Positions 11,425-21,992 of a stretch of DNA of 64,000 nucleotides are shown here, piece after piece. How positions within the stretch are numbered: position 1 is the stretch's first letter; each line of letters begins with the position of its first letter. Position numbers and translations under genes: made by a program. The notes below the pieces were generated by a model. The model saw only the letters and a program-made list of their open reading frames with translations, ran no database searches and had not been told where the DNA came from. This DNA is from Gliomastix tumulicola. Its lineage: Eukaryota; Ascomycota; Sordariomycetes; Hypocreales; Bionectriaceae. Location: positions 124,001 through 188,000 of the forward strand of contig BCHX01000001.1 of the NCBI GenBank assembly GCA_001599755.1, in the 5' to 3' direction.

Positions 11425-12009
11425 ATGCGATCAGATCCGCTGACCTCCCAGACCGCGCCCACTGCCACTGCCACTGCCACTGCCAAACCAGCCACCCCAA
11501 GAAGAAACCCCTGCTGCCCCGTCCCCGTCCAGACGCTCGTCGACACCCTCACCACGCACCGCGTCAACACCCTCACCGAGCTCTGCCGCATCGAGCGCGC
11601 CGCCGCCGCCCTCCGCCAGCCGTCCGAGGTCCTCCGCCTCCGCGGGCCCATGACCTCGGCCTGGCAGTACTATGTCGTCGACTCCCGCCAGCTCCTCACC
11701 GAGCTCCGCGGGCTCACGCGGGCCTTCCCCTTCAGCGCCGCCTGCCTGGCCGAGGCCGTCGACCGGGTCCGCCGCGACCCGGCGAGCAACCGCAGCTGGA
11801 ACCTCGCCTGGCTCTGCCTCATCAAGCTCCTCGGCGACGGCCTCATACCCCTCTTCGCCGCGACCGAGGCCGCCGCGCCGGAGATGTGGGGGGACACGGT
11901 ACCGACGCCCGAGAGCATAGCACAGCTGGCTGGCTGCTTCGAGTTCGAGTGGACGGCCGCTGTCCACAGGATGCTGCGGCACTGGACCGTGGCTCCGACG
12001 TGGTACTGA
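11425..12009 (+). CDS. Orphan protein, 194 aa
   Basis: I do not recognise the family. The frame has very strong C-ending codons, the pattern of real genes here, while the opposite strand gives only low-complexity Gly/Ala-rich translation. The N-terminus (residues 10-25) is a Thr/Ala-Pro tract encoded by a CACTGC hexamer repeat at about 11460-11483. The body is predicted helical (PVQTLVDTLTTHRVNTLTEL, WNLAWLCLIKLLGDGLIPLF). There is no signal peptide or clear catalytic motif. It ends in a Trp-rich tail. It stands alone between two long gaps. A downstream alternative start at Met residues is possible. Confidence 0.6.
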   Translation: MRSDPLTSQTAPTATATATAKPATPRRNPCCPVPVQTLVDTLTTHRVNTLTELCRIERAAAALRQPSEVLRLRGPMTSAWQYYVVDSRQLLTELRGLTRAFPFSAACLAEAVDRVRRDPASNRSWNLAWLCLIKLLGDGLIPLFAATEAAAPEMWGDTVPTPESIAQLAGCFEFEWTAAVHRMLRHWTVAPTWY

Positions 12010-12360
12010 GAAGGACCATTTGTATTTCTTTGCGGAGCTGGTCTCCGTTCGCCCGCGTCTGTGACGGGGTGTGCTTTTGAAACCGTTAGAATGTTCACGA
12101 TACCAAGATTTGGGGCGGCGCTGGAGGTGGGCACATGGCGTTTGGAGTGCAGAGAGAGAGACGGTGATCGGGATTTGAGAACAGGTTGTTCTATCATACA
12201 TTCGTCTTGAATTTGAATCTGTTTTGTTCCAAAAATAAATCCAAGTCCGTCGTGCTGTTTATTCTCCCATTAGGCCAAGATCGTCTATCATTGCTGAGTG
12301 TCTCGTGACCGGAACGCCGCCGGTACGTTTTATATATCCAAACATTGACGGCAAGTCTCA
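12010..12360. other. Convergent 3' intergenic region
   Basis: This 351-bp gap lies between the 3' ends of the orphan gene (+) and the MFS gene (-). It is AT-richer than the genes and contains AATAAA near 12233. No coding signal was seen. Confidence 0.5.
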
Positions 12361-14245
12361 TCATGTTGGCCGTCGTTCCTCTTCGTCGTCCTCCTCCTCC
12401 TCCTCTTCGTCTTCTTTCCAGGCGGTGCCTTCGAGTCCTGCTCGTCGAATGAGGAATGAGCCCGCGAAACCAAGCACAGCCAAGCCGCCAAACAAACTGA
12501 AGGCGAGAGCCTCTCCCTTCGGTCTGATACCAGCGGAGAGTGTGAATAGACCACCCGACACGAAGGGCCCTACACTACGGCCCAGGGCAGACAGAGTCTG
12601 GGCAACACCATTCAGCGTGCCGAGACTCGAGTGTGAGGGTGCCGAGTTGGTGATCTAATAAACAGTCAGCGGGGTTGCTTGTGAGTAAAGTCTCGGCGTT
12701 CAGGGCACTTACCAGAAGCATAACACTCGACAGACCAGCGACCGCACAAACGTTCTTAACGATAAGAACGAGGCCGATCTCGATATAGAGCCATATCTGA
12801 CCGTTGCCGACATTGAAAAGGGGCTTCGAGTCCGCGTAGCCCACCCAAGGCATCAATACCAAGCTGATGGCAATACCGAGCAACGAGTATCGGTACGTGC
12901 CCAGATTACCCAGCTTGTTGTTGACGAATTTGAACAGGAAGGCTTGGAAGATGATGGTCGCAACGCCGGCCAGACTTTGGCTGACGCCGATCTTCCCAGG
13001 ACCCAGCCCACGGCCTGCAGGGGGCTCTGACGATGCAAAGATTGGGTAGAGGCTGTTGAAGCTGATGTTGGACAGCTGGAAAACAAGATACGTAAACAGC
13101 AGGGTCAAGGTCGTCCGGTTCAAAAGCTCTTTCCACGGTGTGCCATCCCGAACTGCACTCTTGGACGATGCTTCAGTATCATTGTCCTCGGCGTCATCAT
13201 CGTCGTGCTCTCCATCCTCTGATCCGTCGTCAGACCCGTCCGCAAGTAACGGTCGGTTTGCTGCAGGGCCTCTTGGCCATCGCGCGCTCCACGAGCGGTT
13301 GCGAGACAGAGGGGGCTTGGACGGGTTGTTGGAGCCTCTTCCAGGCAACCAAGACAGCAAGCGGCTGACCCATACAGGCTTATGGAAAGACACAGCCTCT
13401 GACTCGTCGAGCGTCTCCTCGAACCAGATGGCGACAATGACGCAGCTCGCAGCCAGCATCGCAGCGCCGAGGACGTTTGGTCCCAGGTACGGGTACTGTT
13501 TACCCATCTTGCCGACCAAAATACCTCCCAGGGCGGGTCCAGTGATGCCGCCCAGCGAATAGATGACGGGCAAGTAGGTGAACGCGCGACTCTGATTAGA
13601 GCGATCCGTCACCTCGCCCAGCACTGTAGGCACGCAGGCAGCATTGCCATTGAAGAGCCCCATAGCAACATGCACGACAACGACCTGCCAGTACTGCTTG
13701 CAGAGCCCGAACACGCAGAAGCAGCACATGAGCGAGAACGTCCCGAGCAGCAAGATGGGCTTCCGCCCCACGACGTCCGACGCGTATCCCCAGAGGAAGT
13801 TTGTGGAGAGCTGAGCGAGGGCGAATGCGCTCGCAAGAATGCCGACGTAAAGTCCTCTCTGACCATGGGGCAAGCCCGGCATGGATTCCACCATCTCCGG
13901 AAGGTACGGAGAGATGGAGTTGAGTGCAGTCTGTTCCGACAGAGACAAAAATGCGAGGAGAAGCAGCTGCCGCACGGGAAGCGGCGTTACTTCTTCAGCA
14001 ACATTCTCGTTCTCGTCGTCGTCTTCCGGTCCGGAGGCGGATCCGTCGGATTCGCTGACAAGTTCGGACATACGGGGCTGGTCGAGCGGTGTTTTCGGAG
14101 GAGGGGTTGGAAAGGTCTGGTATCGGTGTGTCGACTGTCTGCGCATCAATCCGGCGAGGGTAGGTATAGGTGCGCCCGCATGGAACGAGCCTTGCGAGGC
14201 TCGCGAGCTGCCGCCCTGGCCGGGCCGGATCGGCGGTCGAGACAT
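12361..14245 (-). CDS. Major facilitator superfamily transporter with acidic central loop
   Basis: Multi-pass MFS permease of 608 residues. Exons are 12713-14245 and 12361-12654, joined in phase 0 by a 58-nt intron (gtaagt, attag). The N-terminal cytosolic region of about 90 residues is Pro/Ser/Asp-rich. The first helices include QLLLLAFLSLSEQTALNSIS, and motif A appears as GYASDVVGRKPILL. A central loop of about 90 residues is highly acidic (DGSEDGEHDDDDAEDNDTE), and the tail after the last helix is poly-Glu. The pattern resembles fungal ZRT/tetracycline-type DHA1 permeases related to plant ZIFL proteins. The substrate is unknown. The second exon contributes the last two helices, starting ITNSAPSHSSLGTLNG. 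Confidence 0.92.
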
Positions 14246-14974
14246 GGCGACGGTGGCTGGAGTGCGGCGTGAGAGCTCGCCCAGAGGTCGGGGACAGGAT
14301 ATCGGATCGTCGGTCGAGGTGTCTTTGGACGGCTTCGTTCGTATCTAAGGGCGCGCTTCGGGCAGCACGATCGAGACTGAGCGGTTTTTGCGAATGGAGG
14401 AGGCGGGCGGACAAGGATGCGCCAGGTAAGGGCGCATGGCCGAGGCTGGATTGTCCGTCGTGAATCTGTGCCGCGCGGGGCAGCGCGAGGCAGAATTGAA
14501 GAGGCTAACACGCCGATTCAGAGCCGCCGAGATCCCTCGCGCACAAAGACCAGGAGCAGGTGTCGGGAGAGATACCTGGCTCTGGACAGGTCAATGATGG
14601 TCGAGGAAGTGGGAGGTGAAGCAGAGCGTCGATAAAATGGACGAGAGAGCAAAGGGAAGATCAGAACGTCATGAAGAAGGGCGCTAAGCCCTTTTGGTGC
14701 TCTAGTCAGATTCAGCGGGTCTGCCCGCCTCAACAAGGTCGATGATTCGTCACAGCTCACGTGCCACATGATCGATTTTCACTCGTGAGACGGGCCCTGC
14801 CGATCCCAGTTGAAGCAGGAGGCTTTGCTCCGATTAAAAACAAGCTACATTCTCATCGAGGGCCATCAGAGGCGGCATTACGCACGACAATCCACGCGTC
14901 ATAACACCCTTCTTGGTGAATGAATGCCTTGTTTTTTTTGTTTTTTTTGTTCTATGCCTACATGACTACCTGTC
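14246..14974. other. Intergenic region with poly-T tracts
   Basis: A 729-bp region that is the 5' side of the MFS gene and the 3' side of GH105. Two T8 runs occur at about 14932-14949. Overlapping open frames near 14000-14635 are shadows or composition effects. No gene was recognised. Confidence 0.5.
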
Positions 14975-16093
14975 TCAGATAAACGCCCGCAGGAACTCGA
15001 CCAGCGCCATCATGGCCATCGCCTGACCGTACGGCATGCTCGTCCGCGGAATGTCCTTGTAATGCTGGAGATCGTGCCCCATGCCGGTCCCGAACGAGGT
15101 GTTGAGCAGCTCGCCCTCGGGGCTGATGTTGTCCACCACGGCCTTGGTCGCCTTCAGGGCCATCTCCGCATGCTCCTTGCCGATGTACTTCTTGCGCTCC
15201 GACTTGAGCAGACCATATGCGAAGCCGGCCGTCGCGCTCGCCTCGACGTACGATCCTTCCTCCTCCGGCACGTCGAGAATCGTCCTCCACAGCCCGCTGG
15301 GCACCTGCAGGGGCGCCAGGGCCTCAGCCTGGCTGGCGAGCGTGCTGATGAGATGGTCGCGCAGCGGGTCGCCGACGCCGAGGTTGAGCAGCTCGATGAA
15401 CTCGGGGATCACGATGGTCACCCAGCTGTTGCCGCGCCCCCAGCGCGCGTCCGCGAAGTTGTGGCCGCCCTCCTTGAACGTCCAGCCGTGGAAGAACAGG
15501 CCCGTCTTGTGGTCGAACAGGTACTGGATGTGCAGCAGGAACTGCTTCTTGGCCTCGGCGACGTAGTGCGGGCGGTCGAGCACGAGCCCAATCTTGGCCA
15601 GCGGCATGACCGTCATCATCAGCGTGTCATCCCAGAGCTGCTGCTCGTTGACCTCGGCGTACGTGATGTGCTGCATGCCGCCGTGCTTGGTGCGGGGGAG
15701 GTCGTGGTACGCCCACTCGGCCCAGCTGTCGAGCCAGGGCAGGTAGGCCTGGTTGCCCGTCTTCTCGTAGACGTAGGCCAGCGTCAGGAAGACGGCCATG
15801 GTGTTGATGTTCTTGCCCTTGTGGCCCTCCTTGAACCGGGCCTGGAACCAGTCCTCGATGATCTTGAGCCATTGCGGGTCGTCGGTCAGCTCGTAGTATT
15901 TCCAGATGCCGTAGAGCCCGATGCCGTGTGTCCATTCCCAGTCGTTCCAGCCCTTGGTGTCGATGATGGTGCCGTCGGCGAGCTTGAGGAGGAACTCGCC
16001 CGTCGTGTCCTTGATGTTGACCAGCTCGTGGATGAGCTGCTGGATCTGCTTGTGGACGTGGTCCGACGCGATACCGTGAACGTGAGTCGGCAT
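14975..16093 (-). CDS. GH105 unsaturated rhamnogalacturonyl hydrolase (YteR/YesR-like)
   Basis: Family 105 glycoside hydrolase of 372 residues, single exon. It removes the unsaturated uronic acid from oligosaccharides released by pectate or rhamnogalacturonan lyases. The family (alpha/alpha)6-barrel signatures are visible: KGWNDWEWTHGIGLYG (48-63), GGMQHITY (138-145), WDDTLMM with the likely general-acid Asp (155/156), FFHGWTF (200-206) and ARWGRGNSWV (216-225). No signal peptide is present, so it probably acts inside the cell on imported oligomers, as for many fungal and bacterial homologues. The adjacent transporters do not obviously match this substrate. A large opposite-strand ORF is a composition shadow. 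Confidence 0.93.
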   Translation of the reverse strand: MPTHVHGIASDHVHKQIQQLIHELVNIKDTTGEFLLKLADGTIIDTKGWNDWEWTHGIGLYGIWKYYELTDDPQWLKIIEDWFQARFKEGHKGKNINTMAVFLTLAYVYEKTGNQAYLPWLDSWAEWAYHDLPRTKHGGMQHITYAEVNEQQLWDDTLMMTVMPLAKIGLVLDRPHYVAEAKKQFLLHIQYLFDHKTGLFFHGWTFKEGGHNFADARWGRGNSWVTIVIPEFIELLNLGVGDPLRDHLISTLASQAEALAPLQVPSGLWRTILDVPEEEGSYVEASATAGFAYGLLKSERKKYIGKEHAEMALKATKAVVDNISPEGELLNTSFGTGMGHDLQHYKDIPRTSMPYGQAMAMMALVEFLRAFI

Positions 16094-17056
16094 GTTGGAG
16101 GCTTGCTTCGCTTGCCGCGGAGAGCTGAGGATGCAATGGGATTATTCGATTCGTGACGCAACAGGAGGCAATTCGGAGAAGAAGCGGGAGGCGAGCAGAA
16201 GTTGTAGAGCCCTCCCAGTTTCCCCCCTCCCCCGCCTCCGCCTCGGAGCCAGCTCTGCGCTCCGCTCCAGCGAGTCGCGGCGGTCCCTGAACTGAAACTC
16301 GGTCTCCTTCGGTGGTCGACGACGACTCGTGAAATGTCATTTCCCCCTCAGCGGGGACTACCAAAACCCCAGCGAGCCAAGACCGTAGACAACGCTAGAC
16401 GGCGAGTTTCCTTGAATCTTAGTGATGGGTAAACTTGACCGACCCCAAATACTAATCGGCTTTGCGGGCGAGTGTCCACCGACAGCGACCTTGGGGAAAG
16501 CCGGGGATATTGGCCCAGTACCGATGAGAGCTGGGAGACAAGCCCAGCCGCCGCGGGCTTCCTACATCGGGGGAGCTGCTGGCGAGCCAAGTCCATAGAG
16601 AGGACTTGGGGAGTGATGGGCGCCGAGGCGAGCCAAGTTGGGACAAGCTAATCGTCATTACCAGGATGTTGATTTACGTAGAGCTCGGTATCGCCAACCG
16701 AGCTAATACAGCTTACAAGACGCGAAATCATGAACATGACCAACATTGGATAGCGACATCGCGAAGACAGATGCCGCATTCTTACCGAGGCAGAAACAGA
16801 CACTGGAATGCCAGTCTTATAGGTGCAATAATTGATCTATCGCGGCAACATTGGTACCATTTGTTTTATCTTGCCCCGAGCGGGCGTGAATGGTGTAGGT
16901 TAGTCATTACTCCGGATTGGCTTCTTCCAGGCTGAGAATCTTGATTCTTCACCGAATTCTAAGCCTGCCATCTACGCCTGCCACTTTTTCGGGACCGAAG
17001 ACCGCGACATTGCAGAAAACCACCATGAATTACAGCGACTAAGTTAACTTGCTCGC
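16094..17056. other. Intergenic region with repeated GCGAGCCAAG decamers
   Basis: About 960 bp lacking a gene. The decamer GCGAGCCAAG occurs near 16371, 16582 and 16633. An 8-bp perfect hairpin (CCAAGTCC 16587-16594 / GGACTTGG 16602-16609) overlaps the second copy. The region otherwise serves as GH105 promoter and ACC deaminase 3' flank. Confidence 0.55.
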
Positions 17057-18177
17057 CTAAGACAAGGTAGAGTATGCGTTCAAGGCCAGCTGCCCGCCGA
17101 GGTGCGCATACAGCACATTGCCGCTGGCAATCTCCCCCTTGCGGATGAGATCGATCATGCCCGCCAGGCTCTTGCCCTCGTACACGGGATCGGTGATGAA
17201 GCCCTCGGTCCGGGCCCCGAACTTGATGGCCTCGATGGTCGTCTCGTCCGGGATGCCGTAGATCTCGGCATTGTACCGGTCATCCAGGATGATGTCCTCG
17301 GCCGTGATGTCGTCGGCGCCCAGCCCGATCTTCTCGCCCGTGAACTTGGCGATGCGGAGGATCTGGTCAAACGTCGCCTTGACCTTGGCCGTGCCCGAGG
17401 CGTCGATGCCGATGACCTTGCGCTTCGGCGAGCCCAGCTTCTGCGCGAGTTTGAAGCCGGCGACCATCCCGGCCATCGTCGACCCCGTCACCGCGCACAC
17501 GATGACCGTGTCGAAGAAGATGCCCAGCTGCCTCTCCTGCTCCTCGACCTCGAACGCCCAGCGCGCAAAGCCGAGCCCGCCGAGCGGGTGGTCCGACGCG
17601 CCCGCGGGGATGTAGTACGGCTTGCCGCCGCCGCCCTCGATCTCGGCCTTGAGGCTCGCGAGCGCCGCCTTGTGCTCGATGCCAAAGGCCTCGGCGTTGA
17701 GACGCACGTCGCCGCCCATGAGGCGCGACAGCTGGATGTTGCCCACGGTCTCGTAGACGGGGTCCTCCCAGTCGACCCAGTGCTCCTGGAGCGTGGCCGC
17801 CTTGAGGCCGAGCTTGGCCGCGACGGCGGTGACCTGCCGGGTGTGGTTGGACTGCACGCCGCCGATAGAGACCAGCGTGTCGCAGCCCTGTGCAAGCGCT
17901 TCTGAGGCGAGGTACCTATATTTATTGCACAGTCAGTCAGCACCAAGATCCATCGTGGTCCACGGGTCAAGACGGGGGGGGGGACCAACTCTAGCTTCCG
18001 CGTCTTGTTGCCGCCGTAGGCCAGACCCGAGTTGCAGTCCTCCCGCTTGGCAAAGACGTTGACCTTGCCCCCAAGCGCGGCAGATATCCGGGGCAGCGGC
18101 TGGATCGGCGAGGGTCCGAAGAGGAAGCTCTCACGGGGGATGCTTGCAAACGGCTGGGGTAGTGTGAGGTCCGCCAT
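17057..18177 (-). CDS. acdS: 1-aminocyclopropane-1-carboxylate (ACC) deaminase
   Basis: PLP enzyme that cleaves the plant ethylene precursor ACC to 2-oxobutyrate and ammonia. 348 residues. Exons are 17990-18177 and 17057-17915, joined by a 74-nt intron (gttggt donor, atatag acceptor). The PLP Lys is about residue 58 in YGGNKTRKLE. GGVQSNHTRQV and GSTMAGM are present. Two positions that separate ACC deaminase from D-cysteine desulfhydrase are both the deaminase type: Glu in YEGKS (about 309; Glu295 in Pseudomonas) and Leu in YAHLGG (about 335; Leu322). No targeting signal was seen, so it is cytosolic. It lies in tandem downstream of a DHA1 exporter. Fungal copies are known from plant-associated species and are often discussed as ancient transfers. 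Confidence 0.94.
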
Positions 18178-18915
18178 GATATATGACTCTTGGTTTTTCT
18201 ACAGCGATGTCTTTTTGATTTCTTCTGGTTTGTGACGATATTCAAAAGGTAGTTGGAGTTATACTGATGCTCAAAGTTGGAGGGTTGCAGTTCCCTCTTA
18301 AAAACGAGAGCTGCCCCTCATCGTCATACGCGCGGTGTCAGACCCGTCTCTCACTGCCGTGAGCGAGGATCCACGGCCGCTTGTATCAAGAGGGCGCACT
18401 TACAGGAGGGCATACATCTCCACCCGGATAGGTCACCATCGGGTTAAGTCTTACTCTTCACCACGATGGTGGTGGTATCAAATAGCCCTACTACGAGATA
18501 GCTCTGAGATCCAGGAGAGAGAGAGAGCTACTCGATGGTTATCGTCGGCTGCGTTCTCCACGAATAGCATATCGCCGATGCCGGAGTCTCGGGTGTCAAA
18601 TCTGGCCCCGTTGACAGCCAAATGACACCGGCGACGTCAGATCCACCATATCGTTTTTCCAGTCGTTGTTCTGACGACTTTCCTTATCAAGCAAGGGTTC
18701 AAGAATGGCGTGCAGATGTCAAGTGTCAGTCTAATCAAGTTGGGAGTTTAACTACCGCCTAGACCAAAATGTACATGACGTGAGGCGGGAGCCATCACGA
18801 ACCAATCCGAACGCCGTCGGCCTTTCTATCCTCTATTTACACACACACACACACACACACAAAGTAACTATCGCTTATCTCGAACGGAGCCCTCCCTTCC
18901 CGGTCCAGCGTCGGA
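18178..18915. other. Intergenic region, ACC deaminase promoter side
   Basis: A 738-bp gap between tandem minus-strand genes. It contains the ACC deaminase 5' region and, near 18840, an AC dinucleotide repeat in the exporter 3' flank. No further gene was recognised. Confidence 0.5.
18839..18862. repeat. AC dinucleotide microsatellite
   Basis: About 11 AC units just beyond the stop codon of the DHA1 transporter, in its probable 3' UTR. Confidence 0.95.
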
Positions 18916-20817
18916 CTACCCGAGGTTCACCACAAATCTCTCCCGGATCGTCGGCCCAAACTTCTTGAACAGCAGAGGCATGGGCACCAGTGCTAGGGAG
19001 ATGAATGCCAGCACGCCGTTGCCCCAGCCGTAGCCCAGGGCGTTGTAGAGCGAGAGGCCGCCGAGGGGCAGCAGGGCTCCGATGATGGAGCGGAAGACGG
19101 TGATGGCGGCCACGACCGAGGCTGCGTATTTGATGTAGCAGTCGACGAGGTAGATCTGCACACACATCTGTCCGTATCGTATTCGTTAGCCCCTCTGGTC
19201 TCTCTATCAAGGCACATACATAGGAGTCGAAAGTCTTTACCATAATGCCCATGAACCCAAAGCAGAACAGGGCCACGGCGATCATAGGCACGATCCAGTG
19301 GACAGCATACTCGGCCGTCCACCCATACATGAACAGCGCGCCGACGACAACCACGCCCAGCGGCACCGTCATAGCCGGCGGTAGGCGATCCTCGGGCACG
19401 GGCGTCTCGCCCCTCGCCATCTTGGCCTTGACGATCCGGTCCGTCGTCGTGCCCAGCAGAATCATCCCGAGCAAGCACCCCACACCCGTAGGGATGTATG
19501 ATAGTCCTACGGTGCCGGAGGAGAAGGCGTACTGCCGGCCGAAGACGAAGGTGAAGGTGCTCAGCATCAGGTACATGATGCCGAACAGGACGGCGATGTA
19601 CAGGGACATGAGCAGGACGGTGGGCGAGCGGACGAGGATCTTGAGGGGGCGGACGATAGCAAGCTTCAGACGCATGCTCTCTGTCACTGTCCTGTCCTGG
19701 AGCGAGTTGTAGAGCTCGTTGTTGCCCGTCTCCTTCCGAAGGCGGCGGACCTTGTGGCCGATCAGAGTGGGATGGTAGGTCTCGGTGACGAGGAAGAAGC
19801 AGACAACGGAGATGACGCCGGCCTATATACACACACATCAGTCAGCGAAACTCGAACCAACCAACACACGAGTAGCAGTCAGTCAGGCACGACGATGGAG
19901 TCAACCTACCGCAATGGTGATGATCCAGTACACCCATCGCCAGCCCAGCTCCTGGACGATGAAGCCGCCAGCCACCGGCCCAATACACGGACCCAGGAGC
20001 GGCCCCATGGCCCAGACAGCCATGGCCCTGCCCCTCTGCTCGACGGGGAACATATCCGACACGGTGCCGCTGCCGTTCGTGATGGGCGTCGAGCCGGCAA
20101 GGCCCATGAGGAGGCGGAAGGCGATGAGCATGCCCATGTTCTGGCTCAGGGCGGCGCCGACGGTGAAGAGGACGAAGAGCACGTTGGCGATGTTGTAGCA
20201 GATGGCGCGGCCGTAGATCTCGCTCATGGGCGCGGCGACCAGCGGGCCGAGGGCGAAGCCGAGCACGTAGACGGACACGACGAACGTGGCCAGGTTCTCG
20301 TTGGTGGACTTGAACTCGCGCATGATGTCGGGGACGCCCGGAGCGAACATGGACGAGCCCTAATAGGTGTGAGTGTGAGTGCGAGCGACCGGGGAACTGT
20401 CCATCTAGATAGCTCTTGAGGATGGACTTACCAGAGGGCTGTGATGATGGGTATGTTTAGTCAGTTATCCAGGTCCCTGTGGCTCCGTAGGGCAGGGCAG
20501 AGAGCAGAGACTCACGTTAGAATAGTCATGACAGACAGAGCCCCGATGTTGGCCCATTTCCTCCCCTGAGGCCAATTCAACGGGCTCGCCGGGTCGTCGG
20601 GCCCTTCCCAGCCGACAGCATTCGGATCATGACTGGCAGCATCGTTCTTGTACGGTGCTGCTGCCTCGGGCACGGGCGCCGCTCCGCTTGCGCTGGCTGC
20701 GGTGAGATGCCTCCTCAACGACGCCTTCTCGACATCCTCCTCCTCCTCGGGTCGCGTGGAGCTGGACCGGTCAAAGTCGTCCGTCGGAGGCTCCTTTCCC
20801 AATTCCTTGTCGTGCAT
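18916..20817 (-). CDS. DHA1-family MFS drug/polyamine exporter, five exons including a 7-nt microexon
   Basis: Plasma-membrane H+-antiporter type efflux protein, about 533 residues, 12 TM. Proposed exons: 20516-20817, 20432-20438 (7 nt), 19910-20359, 19220-19822 and 18916-19155 (the last could begin at 19167). Introns are 52-87 nt and all have GT..AG ends. Splicing gives VMTILTPLGSSMFAPGVPDI, with the microexon supplying the TPL junction. The cytosolic N-terminus ends in GWEGPDDPASPLNWP, a DHA1 hallmark. Motif A is GPLVAAPMSEIYGRAI, and the antiporter motif C region reads MGPLLGPCIGPVAGGF. Related proteins export azoles, polyamines and mycotoxins; the substrate here is unknown. The tandem position with ACC deaminase may be coincidental. 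Confidence 0.9.
20432..20438 (-). other. 7-nt microexon of the DHA1 exporter
   Basis: Reads CCCTCTG on the minus strand. It lies between a cacag acceptor (intron 20439-20515) and a gtaagt donor (intron 20360-20431). Inclusion keeps phase (2 + 7 = 9 nt) and creates the family motif TPLGSSMFAPG. Skipping it would shift the frame. Confidence 0.82.
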
Positions 20818-21992
20818 TCTGGCGTCAACCCAACGGTCAGTTACTGTCAGCCAACAAGGACGAGGTCGTGGTTAGGGGCTTCAAAGGATCAACACGGCAA
20901 CATGTCAACACAGAGCCAGCACAGAAGAGAAGAGAGAACAGGAAAAGAAGAAGTATTGACAGGTGGATAGCTCAGGTATATACATACACAAATCGAAACG
21001 CATCGGTGGTAATAGAGGCCATCCATCCCGGCAGGCGACGTCTTCCAGAACATCGACCCATGTCATATGAGTCCCGTCCTGTGCGCGGCTTGGCCGTTTG
21101 CAGGAAACAAGACCGGCCATAACCAATCTCATCTCAGCTGCACAACGCTGTCCACACGGAACTCCAAGCAGCCGGGCCATTTGTGCACGAGTTATGCAGC
21201 CCCAAGGGCCGAGCACAAAAGTGCGATCCACCAATTTGTGTCTCGGCCCCGGACGCACGCTAGAAGCAATACCTAACGCTTAACCATATATCTAGTGCCA
21301 CGGTGCCATCAAAGCGCAACCTCCCCCAGGCCCAGGGAACAAATAGCAGGTCGCTGTCGAGGTGGGCTGCTTCTATTAGGTGGCCCCCGTAGCAAAAAGT
21401 GACCCCGTGTGCACCAAGGAATCAAGGATCCGCCGAGCAATTATGCAGCCTCCTTCGGCACCGTTTTGCCGGTCATTTCATTCACGAGGAGAACGAGCAG
21501 GACGCAGAAACGGGCTTCTCGTGAAGTCGGCCGATGGGGTTAGGTACGTAATACGCGTATGCGCGCACCACCGTTTCGTTTTCGGGTCCCAAGATGTACT
21601 GGTGGTCATTTCTCATTTCTTGCTTTTTGGGCTGGTCGATGCCTTGTAAGGTTCCTAAGTCCGAGTTTATCGGGATGTTAAGTCTCCCGCAAAATCCACA
21701 GCTTCGGGTGTGCATGTGTCGGAGGTGTTCCCGTGTCACGCCAGTTGGGAGTTATGCAAGCGGATGGACGGCGAGGAATGTAGCCGACATGCCGACATCA
21801 GCTGTTGTCTCACCATGACAGTTCATTTTCATAATGCTAGGTAGCGTGGCTCCGAACCCGGCTTGCTGTCAAATTCAGGTGCTACATAATGTCTATCTGG
21901 TTTTCCTTTCCGAACCATGTCAGGTAACAATCCCAATTTCAAGTCGTGATGCTTCTCGCCCCGTGCGTAAGTAAAAGGGGGGGAAAGGGGGT
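20818..21992. other. Intergenic region between exporter and Cwc25 genes
   Basis: About 1.2 kb with the exporter promoter and the Cwc25 3' flank. Small ORFs are present on both strands. None has a motif, signal peptide or convincing intron structure. Confidence 0.5.

Noticed and set aside
11431..12201. 256-codon minus-strand ORF overlapping the 194-aa orphan
   Set aside because: Gly/Ala/Ser-Gly repeats produced by the GC-rich opposite strand. Codon-position bias favours the plus-strand frame.
15062..16156. 364-codon plus-strand ORF opposite GH105
   Set aside because: Antisense composition shadow: the minus-strand frame carries GH105 motifs, while this one is Leu/Val/Asp-rich without any motif.
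17102..17905. 267-codon plus-strand ORF opposite ACC deaminase
   Set aside because: Shadow of a clearly identified PLP enzyme; the translation is Arg/Asp-rich and featureless.
21840..21885. tRNA-like GGGTTCGGAGCC T-arm motif (minus strand)
   Set aside because: No matching acceptor, D-arm or anticodon arm could be placed around it.
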